From: Deltaproteobacteria bacterium
Lineage (GTDB): Bacteria; UBA10199; JADGCS01
Assembly (NCBI GenBank): GCA_024233595.1
Contig: JACKPK010000005.1
Span: forward strand, 1 to 64,000
Direction: 5' to 3'
Length of the DNA stretch: 64,000 nt
Positions 23,708 through 32,102 of this stretch are shown piece by piece. The first letter of the stretch is position 1. Every line of letters begins with the position of its first letter. The position numbers were made by a program, and so were the translations under genes. Under the pieces are notes generated by a model. It worked only from the letters and a program-made list of their open reading frames with translations. It did no database searches and was not told the origin of the DNA.

Positions 23708-26646
23708 AGGAGTTTTCAATAATTTTGTGGGAGGATTGTCGATGGAGGATGTGTTGCTTCTTTCTATCAAGATGTTTTCCGGGCTTGTGCGTAACCTGCT
23801 ACAACTTGCAAATGCAGATCATCAATGACCTTGCATTCATATTTCCATGGCGTGTTCTAGTTCTGCCATTTCGCAGAGCAGGGCGATTTTTTTTTCGGCA
23901 TTACTTGGTGCCTTTAGTTTTTCAGAAGTGTGCAAAAAGAGAGTTTAAATATCTTTATTAATTCTTTGTGTTTGGAGTTCTAAATGCAGCTAACACGGAA
24001 TTCTTTTTTTGTTTCGTCTTTGCAGCAATCATTTCGGGAGAGGCATCTTCGTTTCGAAGCTCTATTGTGCTCTGTGTTTGAATAAATCCTTTAAGAGCGT
24101 GTTTTGTAAAGAGCTTTCAAAATTTTTAAGGAAGCTTGAACAGCTTTTTTGAAAATTTTCGTCAAACCTTTCTGTGAACTGCATTAATAATTTGCGCTGT
24201 TGTTACTGATGTAATCTATAAATTTGCCACGGCGTGGGCTTGCTTTTTACGATTGAATTTTGAATAAGAAACACCACAACGCAAAGCATTAGAAGACTTA
24301 ATTCTCCACAACATGATTTTTATCTGTTATTTGTGCCAGCTGTTCCAGCTCATGAGAAACGTTATTGTTATTGCTGGCACACCTAGTGCAGCCACTAAAT
24401 CCAAAGATTGTGTTTTATCTTTGTGAGCTTGCAGGCTAGCAGGGCTAAGGGCAAGTGCTGGAAGTGCACATTGATGTCAAGAACACAGTAGAAGCGGGGT
24501 GCCCAAAGTAAAGAATTCCGATAAAGCGAGGAAAAAGCAAAGCAAAGCAGCTAACCCATCTACTATGGTATTTTTGACATAAACCGGGATAGTTTCAAAG
24601 TACCGGCCCGGCGGAGGATAAATGGATCCTGCCAGGTTGTTTGCCAAGCGGAAAGTCCCATGTTCGCCTTGTGATGCGATTTGATTCCAGTTAAGGTGGC
24701 GGCGCCGTATTTTGCCTGCCTGGTTGGGTGATAAAACCGTAAATTTTGGGTGCGAGTCTACTAAATGCCTTTGGGATTTTGTGAACACAGAAGGGTGTGG
24801 TAGTTTTTTCTGAACAGGAAGATCGTCTGCTTATCTGTTGGCGGCGGCTAAAGTTGTTGGAGTAAGCGTGGCTCTTCAGCAGGGGGTGTCGCCTGCGCTT
24901 TTTGCAGGCGTGGTGGTACTTGCAAGTGACTTTCGGGGTGCACCATACCAGTGCTTCAAGGAAAGAAAAATGGAAGAGCCAATGCCGACTTACAAGCTTT
25001 TCTCCCCATCAATTTTTTAAGAAATGTGTCGTAGTCTTCATTGAGATATTATGAGTTTTCATTATTATTTCTAAAAGCTCAGAGAGAACATTGATCCAAT
25101 CATCTCTGAGTTTCTAAAGTGCCTTCCACAAAGGGTTCGAGTTTTGATTGATGACTTTGGCGACGAACTCTAAAGCGTTTTCTTTCCTGCCTGAGTTGAT
25201 TCAATGAGGATCTGAGCATGGGGCTGCGCCGACAGAATCAGGTAAGTCGCCGCCGATTCACCCCAAAAATTTCCAAAACTTATGTTTTGAAATGTCTGCG
25301 CCTAATAATTCAGTGCGAAAGAAAAATTTCTGAGTCCATTCGCCAGTTTTGCGTACCATTCTCCTCCCAAGCGCGATGGTTTTCTGCGCGTAGAGTTGTT
25401 TGAGGGTGGTGGAAAACTGAGTTCTATTTTTGCGCACGCAAGAGATCGGCTGCCGTGTTGATAGCCTTGCTTAAAGCCCATAAACCAGTTAAACAAGCGA
25501 ACCACCTGTGTGAAGGGCGAGAGCGTAGCAATCAAATTGGAGGTCGGCGGTTTCGCTAAAAACGTAGTATAAAGCCGAGCTGCTAAGCAACACTGTAAGA
25601 CATACTAGAAACAATAAAAGCTACAAGGAGTATTGCAAATTGGGTATGTCCATGTTGTGGTGCTTCAAAACGGCTTTTGGCAGGGTCTACCGCAATATAT
25701 TTTAAAAATTGTGAGCTATCATTGGAGTGTTCTATAGAATTTCCGGGTTATTGATTAACGGCGGCATCAAGCACGCCAGGAACGCTCTTGTTGGGCGCGT
25801 TGTCATGTACAGTCTATTGGGGAAGGTATGTTTCTGATGCATTCTGCCATGGCCGGTCCAACTCGCTCAGTGGAATCTTGTTGCTTTTACAGTCTGTTTT
25901 GCGGTGCGTTTTGGGCAGGTGCCTGGTAGCATCTACAAGTTGCTGCATGGCTCGGTCAGAGGAGAATTCGGCTTTTGTAGTCGTTGTGTTTCTACTTTAG
26001 CCGGAAGTCCCGACTTTCGCAGCGTAAAATTGGAGTGAGAGTGCTCATGAGTGGGGATTGACATTTAGTTTTAATGTGTCACAAGCTTGTTTAGGGAATC
26101 ATGGCGAAATCAGCGACCTCAAAATCTGAGGCATAAGGCAGCAGCTAATGCAAAGCGTTCCTGCTTAGCTCTATAAATGAAATGTATGTGCAATTGTTTC
26201 TGAAGTCTGTTAATGGATCAAACACAACTTTTTCTGCAGAACCATCAGTAGTACTTTAGAATGATTTATCTAAAAATCAGTTCCGCACATCATCTCTTCC
26301 CTAAGGAAACCCTTCATAAGCATTAGGTTCTCCAAAATGCCTGAAGTGCTTTCAAACCCACATCACCCAATTCCTCTTTTAAAAATCTAGCAGTCTTTCC
26401 ATCAAACATTCTGATTTGCTAAATTCGCCATTTGGGCACCGCTGCTGCTTTTGTTGGTAAGTCAGTTGAATCAGAGACCTTGTTACGGAAACGGGAATAA
26501 GTTGTCAGCCGGTGTTGTTCTTGCATCCATTCGTCGAATTCTCCTGATATGTTGCGTGTGTCAGGTTTCTTTTAGCGTTTCTTTCATAAAGGCTTTACCA
26601 AGCGCACAATTGTTGTGATTAGTTGATTGTTGGTTAAAGCGCCGCA
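23708..26646 (-). pseudogene. Indel-riddled coding DNA, no intact gene (2.9 kb)
   Basis: No reading frame exceeds about 100 codons, yet the minus strand shows protein-like segments that switch frame repeatedly. Examples are FLKEELGDVGLKALQAF (about 26390-26340), AMQQLVDATRHLPKTHRK (about 25945), FLKYIAVDPAKSRFEAPQHG followed by HTQFAILLVAFIVSSMSY (about 25710-25600), SFGNFWGESAATYLILSAQP (about 25290), LNWNQIASQGEHGTFRLANN (about 24690) and NVSHELEQLAQITDKNHVVE (about 24360). This continues the pattern seen in the ribE N-terminus. I infer one or more minus-strand genes upstream of ribE, including at least one membrane segment. I cannot identify the protein and did not find RibD signatures. 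The plus strand shows only chance frames, and there is no convincing RNA structure. Confidence 0.5.
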
Positions 26647-27654
26647 ATGACTGATAAAAACGCGAAAAAGATCATCGTCTCGGGCATGCGTCCCACCGGC
26701 TTTTTGCACCTAGGCCATTACCATGGAGTTATTCAAAACTGGGTGGAGCTGCAAAAAAACAAAGAAATTTCATCATGTTACTTTTTTGTTGCTGATTGGC
26801 ATTCTCTGACCACCGATTATGACAACACCGATCAGATCAAAAAATACACCGAAGAGGCTGTGATTGATTGGTTGGCCTATGGCCTGGACCCTGAAAATGC
26901 TGTGATTTTTGTGCAGTCGAAGGTGCCCGAGCACGCTGAATTGCAGCTTTTGCTGGGCATGATCACGCCTGTGGCTTGGTTGGAGCGGGTTCCCAGCTAT
27001 AAAGATCTGCAAAAAGAGCTTTCTAATAAAGATTTATCGACCTTTGGGTTTTTGGGTTACCCACTTTTACAAACGGCAGATGTGGCCATTTACCAGGCCA
27101 GTCACATTCCTGTTGGCGAAGATCAGGTAGCGCACATTGAGCTCTCGCGCGAGATCATCCGCCGTTTTAATCATATTTATAAGAGTGATTTTTTGGTGGA
27201 GCCGCAGCCTTTGCTCACCAAGCTCGCCAAAGTGCCTGGCACGGATGGCCGTAAAATGAGTAAAAGCTATAATAACTCCATTTTTTTAAGTGATTCTTCA
27301 GAAGACACCAAGAAAAAGGTCATGCCCATGATGACTGATCCAGCGCGTGTGAAACGCACCGATCCCGGAGATCCTGCTAAGTGTCCGGTTTTTGATTATC
27401 ACAAGATTTACTCAGATGCTGAGGCGCAAGCCGAAATCACAGAAGGTTGCACAAGCGCAGGAATTGGTTGCGTTGATTGTAAAAAACGGCTTTTGTCGAA
27501 TATGGATGAGGCCTTGGAGCCTTATCGTCAAAGGCGCATGGAACTTGCAGACAAACGCGATTTGGTGCAACAGGTTTTAGAAGAGGGCAACGCGCAAGCA
27601 CAGCGTGTGGCGCGCGAGAACATGAATCGCGTGCGTGAAATCATGAAGGTCTAA
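26647..27654 (+). CDS. trpS: Tryptophanyl-tRNA synthetase
   Basis: Class I synthetase for tRNA-Trp. The 335-residue protein begins TDKNAKKIIVSGMRPTG and has the HIGH-equivalent HLGHYHGV near residue 22, the tryptophan pocket region FLGYPLLQTADVAIYQ near 137, VGEDQVAHIELSREI near 158 and KMSKSYNNSI near 203. A Cys-rich insert (CTSAGIGCVDCKKRLL) near 264 is found in some bacterial TrpRS. It heads a run of plus-strand genes, trpS-scpA-scpB-rluB, with a 9-bp gap to scpA. The promoter must lie in the corrupted stretch upstream. Confidence 0.97.
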   Translation: MTDKNAKKIIVSGMRPTGFLHLGHYHGVIQNWVELQKNKEISSCYFFVADWHSLTTDYDNTDQIKKYTEEAVIDWLAYGLDPENAVIFVQSKVPEHAELQLLLGMITPVAWLERVPSYKDLQKELSNKDLSTFGFLGYPLLQTADVAIYQASHIPVGEDQVAHIELSREIIRRFNHIYKSDFLVEPQPLLTKLAKVPGTDGRKMSKSYNNSIFLSDSSEDTKKKVMPMMTDPARVKRTDPGDPAKCPVFDYHKIYSDAEAQAEITEGCTSAGIGCVDCKKRLLSNMDEALEPYRQRRMELADKRDLVQQVLEEGNAQAQRVARENMNRVREIMKV

Positions 27655-27663
27655 AGGAAGGCA

Positions 27664-28470
27664 ATGAAGCAAAACGCAATCACCTTACAACTGGATGTCT
27701 TTGAAGGTCCCTTGGATCTTTTATTGTATCTGATCAAAAAGAACGATTTGGAAATCTCTCGTATTTCCATTGCCGCTGTCACGGATCAGTACTTAGCGTA
27801 TTTGGAAACACTCAAAGAACTTGATGTCGATTTGGCAAGTGACTTTCTTTACATGGCTGCCGAGTTGGCGCACCTTAAATCCAAAACCTTATTGCCGCGT
27901 GCTGACGAAGAGCAAGAGGAAGATGAAGAGGCGCAAGATTTGGTGGCGCGTTTGCGAGAGTATCAAAAGTACAAGCAAGCGGCAGAGTCTTTAAAAACAA
28001 GGCATTGGTTAAACCGTGATGTTTTTGCCAGAGGGTCTTTTGTTGAAGAAGAAGCAGAAGACGATAATAAAAAAGTCAAAAAAGTTTCTGATGATGACGA
28101 TGAGCAATTTGATGTCGACATGTTTGAGTTGGTGAAAGCATTTTCGGATATTTTAAATCGCATGCCAAAAGAAGAAGCTCGTCATCACGTTATGGCCGAG
28201 CGCATTTCGATCACGGAAAAAATTTACGAAATTTTAGATTATCTTAAAGAGAGCGAAAGCATCGCGTTTTCGAGTTTGTTTAAAGACAGCAAAACCCGCA
28301 GCGATGTCTTGTCTTTCTTTTTGGCTCTTTTAGAAATGGGCAAGCTCAAGCTTGTTCGTTTTTATCAATCGGAAGCCTTTGGGGACATTCAGTTACAGCG
28401 TCGTGCTGATGTTAGCGAAGACGTCTTGAGGAAAAGCAGCGAGGTCGATGCTTTAGAGAGCTATCGTTAA
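27664..28470 (+). CDS. scpA: Segregation and condensation protein A
   Basis: Kleisin subunit of the SMC-ScpAB condensin complex that bridges SMC heads and helps chromosome segregation. The N-terminal 80 residues match the family closely (LDVFEGPLDLLLYLIKKNDLEI, VTDQYLAYLE, ASDFLYMAAELAHLKSKTLLPR). An acidic linker with EEQEEDEEAQD and EEEAEDDNKKVKK follows. The winged-helix C-terminus contains FSSLFKDSKTRSDVLSFFLALLEMGKLKLVRF. Length (268) is typical. Followed by scpB after 27 bp. No smc gene is in the window. Confidence 0.96.
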   Translation: MKQNAITLQLDVFEGPLDLLLYLIKKNDLEISRISIAAVTDQYLAYLETLKELDVDLASDFLYMAAELAHLKSKTLLPRADEEQEEDEEAQDLVARLREYQKYKQAAESLKTRHWLNRDVFARGSFVEEEAEDDNKKVKKVSDDDDEQFDVDMFELVKAFSDILNRMPKEEARHHVMAERISITEKIYEILDYLKESESIAFSSLFKDSKTRSDVLSFFLALLEMGKLKLVRFYQSEAFGDIQLQRRADVSEDVLRKSSEVDALESYR

Positions 28471-28497
28471 GTTTAGAGTTATTTGGAGTAGAAAGTT

Positions 28498-29604
28498 ATG
28501 TTGTCAAAAGAAAAGCAAAAAGCCATCATTGAAGCCATGCTCTTTGTGAGCACGCAGCCTGTTCCGGTTAGCAAAATGAAGCGTCGTCTGAAAAAAGCCA
28601 ATGATCGTCTTTTTCCCGATAATCAAAATCCAGAAAATCAAAATGAAGATTTAGAAACGCTCAACACAAACGAAGACGAAGAGTCTGCAAACAACATTGT
28701 TACGCAACCTGATGTTGTGGACAGTGAAGATCAAGAAGCAAATCAAGAAGAAGCTCCCGCAGAACAACTTGAAGCGGCTGTAGATCAAGAAGAATCTGAT
28801 GACAACGCAGACAACACAGACAACGAAGAGTGGGAAGCTGATAACGAAGAAGACAACGACGATGCTTTGGGTCAGCTTTTGGCTAAACAAAAAGAATTTG
28901 ATGATGACATTTCGGCATCTGACATCAAAAATCTTCTTAAAGAAATCCAAGAGCAAATGGATTTGGAAGACCGTGGCATTGAGTTGGTGCAGGTGGCCAA
29001 GGGCTATCAGTTTCGTACCAAATACGAAATTTCCGAATTACTCAAAGACGAAAAGGTCAAAGCCCCATCACGTTTTTCACCAAGCAGTTTAGAAACCCTA
29101 GCCATTGTGGCTTATGAACAACCTGTGACACGCCAAAAAATTGAAGAAGTGCGCGGGGTAGACTCTGGTGGTGTTTTAAAAACACTTTTGGACAAAGGCA
29201 TTTTAAAAATTGTTGGTCGTAGTGATGAACCTGGCAAACCATTGATCTACGGCACTACCGGCCGTTTTTTAGAAGTTTTTGGTATCAACCGCATTAGTGA
29301 TTTGCCAAGCCTGCATGACTTTCACGCCTTGCAAGGCCCAGTCGAAGAAGAAGATCAAATCAATGTTGAAGAGCAAGGTTACTTTGCTGATTTGGAATCA
29401 AGCGAGTCGGAAGTTTTTTCTGTGGATGAGGCTGAAATTTTAAATAGCTTAGATTCCTCTTTGCAGAATTTAAAAGAAGTCGAAAAAACGGTGTTGGAAT
29501 CACAAAGACAAGTTTTGGGAGAAGAAGAAGCGAACGAAGAGCAAGCTCAAGATGTGGAGCAAAGTTCGTCAGAGTCGTCGGTCTCTTCTGAATCAAAATG
29601 CTGA
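28498..29604 (+). CDS. scpB: Segregation and condensation protein B with long acidic insertion
   Basis: Winged-helix dimer that binds the ScpA linker in the SMC complex. Core motifs are present: EKQKAIIEAMLFVSTQPV at the start, RGIELVQVAKGYQFRTK near residue 160, SRFSPSSLETLAIVAYEQPVTR near 190, IEEVRGVDSGGVLKTLLDKG near 215, and YGTTGRFLEVFGI near 250. The protein is 368 residues against about 180-220 usually. About 110 acidic, Asn/Gln/Glu-rich residues (roughly 36-145) are inserted inside the first winged-helix domain, and an acidic Ser/Glu tail of about 90 residues follows the core. The reading frame is uninterrupted through both, so the insertion looks real. The stop overlaps the likely rluB start (ATGCTGA). 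Confidence 0.93.
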   Translation: MLSKEKQKAIIEAMLFVSTQPVPVSKMKRRLKKANDRLFPDNQNPENQNEDLETLNTNEDEESANNIVTQPDVVDSEDQEANQEEAPAEQLEAAVDQEESDDNADNTDNEEWEADNEEDNDDALGQLLAKQKEFDDDISASDIKNLLKEIQEQMDLEDRGIELVQVAKGYQFRTKYEISELLKDEKVKAPSRFSPSSLETLAIVAYEQPVTRQKIEEVRGVDSGGVLKTLLDKGILKIVGRSDEPGKPLIYGTTGRFLEVFGINRISDLPSLHDFHALQGPVEEEDQINVEEQGYFADLESSESEVFSVDEAEILNSLDSSLQNLKEVEKTVLESQRQVLGEEEANEEQAQDVEQSSSESSVSSESKC

Positions 29605-30341
29605 AAACGCGCAGGCTTAAATGGAAAAGCAAACGTCTTCAAAAGTAGTGGCCGAGACCGGTTTGTATTCGCGTCGCGCCGTCAAAGCTCATCGATGAAA
29701 AAAAGGTGAAGGTGAACGGTGTGTTGAGTCACAACCCAAAGGCCTTCAAGTTGATCCCAGCCAAGATGTCATTCAGGTTCAGGGCAAAAACATCAAACCC
29801 AAGCTCGATCAAAAACAGAGGTGTTGCTTTTGCAAAACCGCGTCGTGTGATTGTTTCGCGTTCAGATCCAGAAGAACGCAAAACAATTTATGATTTGCTT
29901 CCCAAAAAATACCACACCTTTCGCAACGTGGGGCGTTTGGATTATCAATCGCAAGGGGCCTTGTTGCTCACCAACGATGGTGATCTCATTAACAAACTCA
30001 CGCACCCTAAGCATCATGTCGAAAAAGTTTACCATATAAAATTATCGTCTCACCCGGACGAAAAGCAATTACAGCGTTTGGCTCGTGGTGTTATTTTAGA
30101 CGGTGTGCGCACCTTGCCGGCTAGCATGAAACTAGTAGAAAAAAGCATGACCTCGGCCATCTTAGAAATGGTGTTGACCGAAGGACGAAACCGTCAGGTC
30201 AGACGCATGTGTGAAGCTGTGGGGCTAACAGTTAAAGAATTACGCCGTGTTTCTATTGGCCCGGTTAAGCTTGGTAAATTGCGTTCTGGCGCTTACCGTT
30301 TGTTGACCTCAAGAGAAATCAAAGCCTTAAAATCCGCTTAA
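29598..30341 (+). pseudogene. rluB: Pseudouridine synthase RluB/RsuA family, frameshifted in S4 domain
   Basis: Modifies a uridine in 23S or 16S rRNA. The catalytic domain is intact from about 29830: KPRRVIVSRSDPEERKTIYD, then VGRLDYQSQGALLLTNDGDL with the catalytic aspartate, and LTEGRNRQVRRMCEAVGL. The N-terminal S4 domain is readable only with frame changes: KRLQK (frame of ATG 29598), VVAETGLYSRRA, LIDEKKVKVNGVLSHNPKA, then VDPSQDVIQVQGKNIKPKL. Each change is explained by one base gained or lost, mostly in short A or T runs (near 29643, 29683, 29738, 29815 and 29838). About five indels within 200 bp and intact sequence elsewhere point to consensus error. The RluB name is from context with scpAB; RsuA-type paralogues are not excluded. 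Confidence 0.8.
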
Positions 30342-30389
30342 ACTCTAAAACACTTGACCCCGTCTGTGCTCTGCTGGCATCGTGCTTTC

Positions 30390-30671
30390 ATGAAACAAAC
30401 CTACGAAGTGAGCATCTTGGGCCAAAAATTTGTGCTCAAAACAGAAAACGATGAAGACCGCGTGAAGCGTGTGGCTGATTACGTGAACAAAGTTATGCAT
30501 GGTATAAAAACAAGGTCTTCAACTATTTCGACACAAAACATTGCGATTCTTGGTGCTCTGAATATCGCAGAAGAATTGTTTTCTAAAGACGAACGCTACA
30601 GATCCTCTATCGAAAACTGGCGTGATCGTCTGATCGACATTTGCTCAGATGAAGATCAGCAAGCCTCTTGA
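30390..30671 (+). CDS. zapA: Cell division protein ZapA
   Basis: Small FtsZ-ring-associated protein that cross-links FtsZ filaments. The chosen ATG at 30390 gives 93 residues beginning MKQTYEVSILGQKFVLKTEND, the standard ZapA N-terminus. VKRVADYVNKVMHGIK and the helix TQNIAILGALNIAEELFS follow, with a coiled-coil end. An upstream in-frame ATG (30354) would add an unlikely 12 residues. As in many Proteobacteria, it is followed by a 6S RNA candidate and the fau gene. Confidence 0.9.
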   Translation: MKQTYEVSILGQKFVLKTENDEDRVKRVADYVNKVMHGIKTRSSTISTQNIAILGALNIAEELFSKDERYRSSIENWRDRLIDICSDEDQQAS

Positions 30672-30731
30672 CAAACAGCCGTTTTTCAACATCCTCCCGG
30701 GTTTTATTTTTTTAGAATTTTCTCAGAAAGC

Positions 30732-30761
30732 TTGCAGGCGCAGGTGTATTTTTGGCATAAT
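30732..30761 (+). promoter_or_regulatory. Sigma-70 promoter for 6S RNA candidate
   Basis: TTGCAG (30732-30737) and CATAAT (30756-30761) are separated by 18 bp, four and five of six matches to the -35 and -10 consensus. The predicted start near 30768 coincides with the 5' end of the long helix of the RNA. Confidence 0.65.
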
Positions 30762-30767
30762 AACAAG

Positions 30768-30946
30768 AGTGACCCTGCTTTGTGCGTGGCAACATTAAAT
30801 AATTGAGAATCTAAGATTAGAATAGGGATCTGTCACTGTTCTTGGTGAGCAAGCCGTTCGTTCGGAAGCCTAAAGAGATTAAATGGATCCCACCTGATGA
30901 GTCAGGTTCTAATTGCAATGTTGGGCATCGGCAATGCGGGGCACAC
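30768..30946 (+). ncRNA. ssrS: 6S RNA candidate
   Basis: Position between zapA and fau is the conserved site of 6S RNA, the regulator that binds RNA polymerase-sigma70 by mimicking an open promoter. The sequence folds into a long interrupted hairpin: CCCTGC (30773-30778) with GCGGGG (30936-30941), GTGC (30782-30785) with GCAT (30925-30928), CAACATT (30790-30796) with AATGTTG (30917-30923), and GGGATC (30825-30830) with GATCCC (30886-30891). Between the last two helices lies a purine-rich, largely unpaired bubble, and the apex carries small hairpins. The length of about 180 nt is as expected, and it has its own promoter. No protein frame covers it. Confidence 0.7.
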
Positions 30947-30961
30947 TTTTATATAATATAA

Positions 30962-31119
30962 TTTTCTGCAGCACAGCTGCAGAAAAAAGGGCACGGCCAC
31001 TTGAGGCCGTTGCGATTCATTTTCTACAGCATAGCTGCAGAAAAAAGGGCACGACCACTTGCTTGTCGCGACGAAGTCCGTTTGACGCGGACGTAGTCGG
31101 AAGGCCGCGTTGCGATTCA
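30962..31119. repeat. Two tandem copies of a hairpin repeat
   Basis: Copy 1 (30962-31019) and copy 2 (31020-31119) share TTTTCTRCAGCAYAGCTGCAG, AAAAAAGGGCACGRCCACTTG and GTTGCGATTCATTTT. Copy 1 begins with a perfect 11-bp hairpin (TTTTCTGCAGC-ACA-GCTGCAGAAAA). Copy 2 has one mismatch and carries an extra block of about 40 nt (31062-31103) that forms its own G+C hairpin. They lie just 3' of the 6S RNA. Confidence 0.8.
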
Positions 31120-31149
31120 TTTTATCTTTTAATTTCTAACATTTTGATG

Positions 31150-31400
31150 AGTTTGCTGGAGGCTGTTGTAGGGCTGCTCGCGAGCAGCGGGAGCAGGCGC
31201 GACGAGCGACCACTAGAGTCCTTGCCCTAGTCACGAACCACGAGACCCAAATACTGGATTGCTTCTCAGCCTCCGGCTGATCGCAATGACACATCCTCAA
31301 ACCTAAGCACCTAAGCTCTTACGCCCCTAAGCACCTAAGCCCCTACACCTACCTGTCGCGCCGTCGTCCTGCGGACTATGGCGGATTAATTCGCACGGGG
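31150..31400. repeat. Composite repeat island, copy B
   Basis: In order: a palindrome GGCTGCTCGCGAGCAGC (variant of the one at 14951), GACGAGCGACCACTA, the module CCCTAGTCACGAACC, a REP-like pair ATTGCTTCTCAGC/GATCGCAATGAC, a CYTARG array (31302-31339: CCTAAG, CCTAAG, CTTACG, CCTAAG, CCTAAG at 8-bp steps) and CTACCTGTCGCGCCGTCG, which continues as at the window start. No frame of interest. The remaining bases to 31513 hold only the upstream region of fau, where TTGACC near 31477 may be a -35 element. Confidence 0.7.
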
Positions 31401-31513
31401 AATTTCGTATTTCTCCTTAGAGTGTCAGACCAGGTTTTCTAAAACCATCATGGAGAGCAGGCAGTGCTCATTAACTTGACCGCTGAGATTCGGCACACTA
31501 GTGTTCGCGCAGC

Positions 31514-32095
31514 ATGAATAAAGATCAACTTCGCAGCCAGTTTTTGGACCGGCGCCTTTCCCTGTCCAAAGAAGAGGTCAATCAGCAATCTGAAATCATT
31601 CAGGAGCGACTCTTGCGTTCGTCTTTGTGGCCCAAAAGTGGGCGAGTCGCCTTGTATTCCGCTGTCAAAAACGAAGTCAAAACTGGAACGCTATTTCAAG
31701 CGGCCTTAGAGCAAGGCTTGCATGTTTATTTCCCTCGTGTTGAACAAGGCATTGCTTATTACGAAGTCAATGGCCCGGAGGATTTGCAAAAAGGATCTTG
31801 GAGCGTTTTGGAACCCAAAATGGAATGTGATTCTTTGCCAGAAGAGGCTCAATTTGATCTTTTGGTTTGCCCTGGCATTGTGCTTTCAAAAACAGGACAC
31901 CGCATTGGTTATGGACGTGGATTTTACGACCGCTTTATCGAAAACCTCCCTGAAACCACACCGGTGATTGCGCTGGGCTATGATTTTCAAGTGGTCGATG
32001 AGATTCCCAATGATAGCTGGGACCATTCTCTGCACGGCATCATGACCGAAAAAAATCTTTATCAGCTAAAAGAAATTTCCAAAAAGAAAGCTTAG
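31514..32095 (+). CDS. fau: 5-formyltetrahydrofolate cyclo-ligase
   Basis: ATP-dependent conversion of 5-formyl-THF to 5,10-methenyl-THF (MTHFS, YgfA/Fau). The 193-residue protein has LRSQFLDRRLSLS at the start, VALYSAVKNEVKTG near residue 42, VYFPRVEQG near 72, and the signature GIVLSKTGHRIGYGRGFYDRFI near 122-145, followed by VIALGYDFQVVDEIPNDSWDH. The zapA-6S RNA-fau order is a known conserved arrangement. An 8-bp gap to ymdB suggests co-transcription with it and tyrS. Confidence 0.95.
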   Translation: MNKDQLRSQFLDRRLSLSKEEVNQQSEIIQERLLRSSLWPKSGRVALYSAVKNEVKTGTLFQAALEQGLHVYFPRVEQGIAYYEVNGPEDLQKGSWSVLEPKMECDSLPEEAQFDLLVCPGIVLSKTGHRIGYGRGFYDRFIENLPETTPVIALGYDFQVVDEIPNDSWDHSLHGIMTEKNLYQLKEISKKKA

Positions 32096-32102
32096 AAGAC
32101 TC

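Noticed and set aside
24838..25020. Plus-strand 60-codon frame with a protein-like start
   Set aside because: It lies opposite a more coherent minus-strand reading in the corrupted stretch, has no ribosome-binding site and no relatives I recognise.
25120..25150. tRNA-like GGTTCGA T-arm motif
   Set aside because: No acceptor stem, D-arm or anticodon arm can be built around it; no tRNA is visible anywhere in the window.
25600..26450. Reassigned stop codons (TAA/TAG read as Gln) in the protein-like minus-strand segments
   Set aside because: Some segments stay in frame across TAG or TAA, but others need true frame changes and TGA also appears. All intact genes in the window use the standard stops, so errors or decay explain it better.
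23520..26646. Large structured non-coding RNA or inserted element splitting ribE
   Set aside because: The RibE N-terminus continues immediately past the apparent breakpoint in other frames at correct spacing, there are no terminal repeats, and only short local hairpins such as CGCCTGC/GCAGGCG near 24890 are present.
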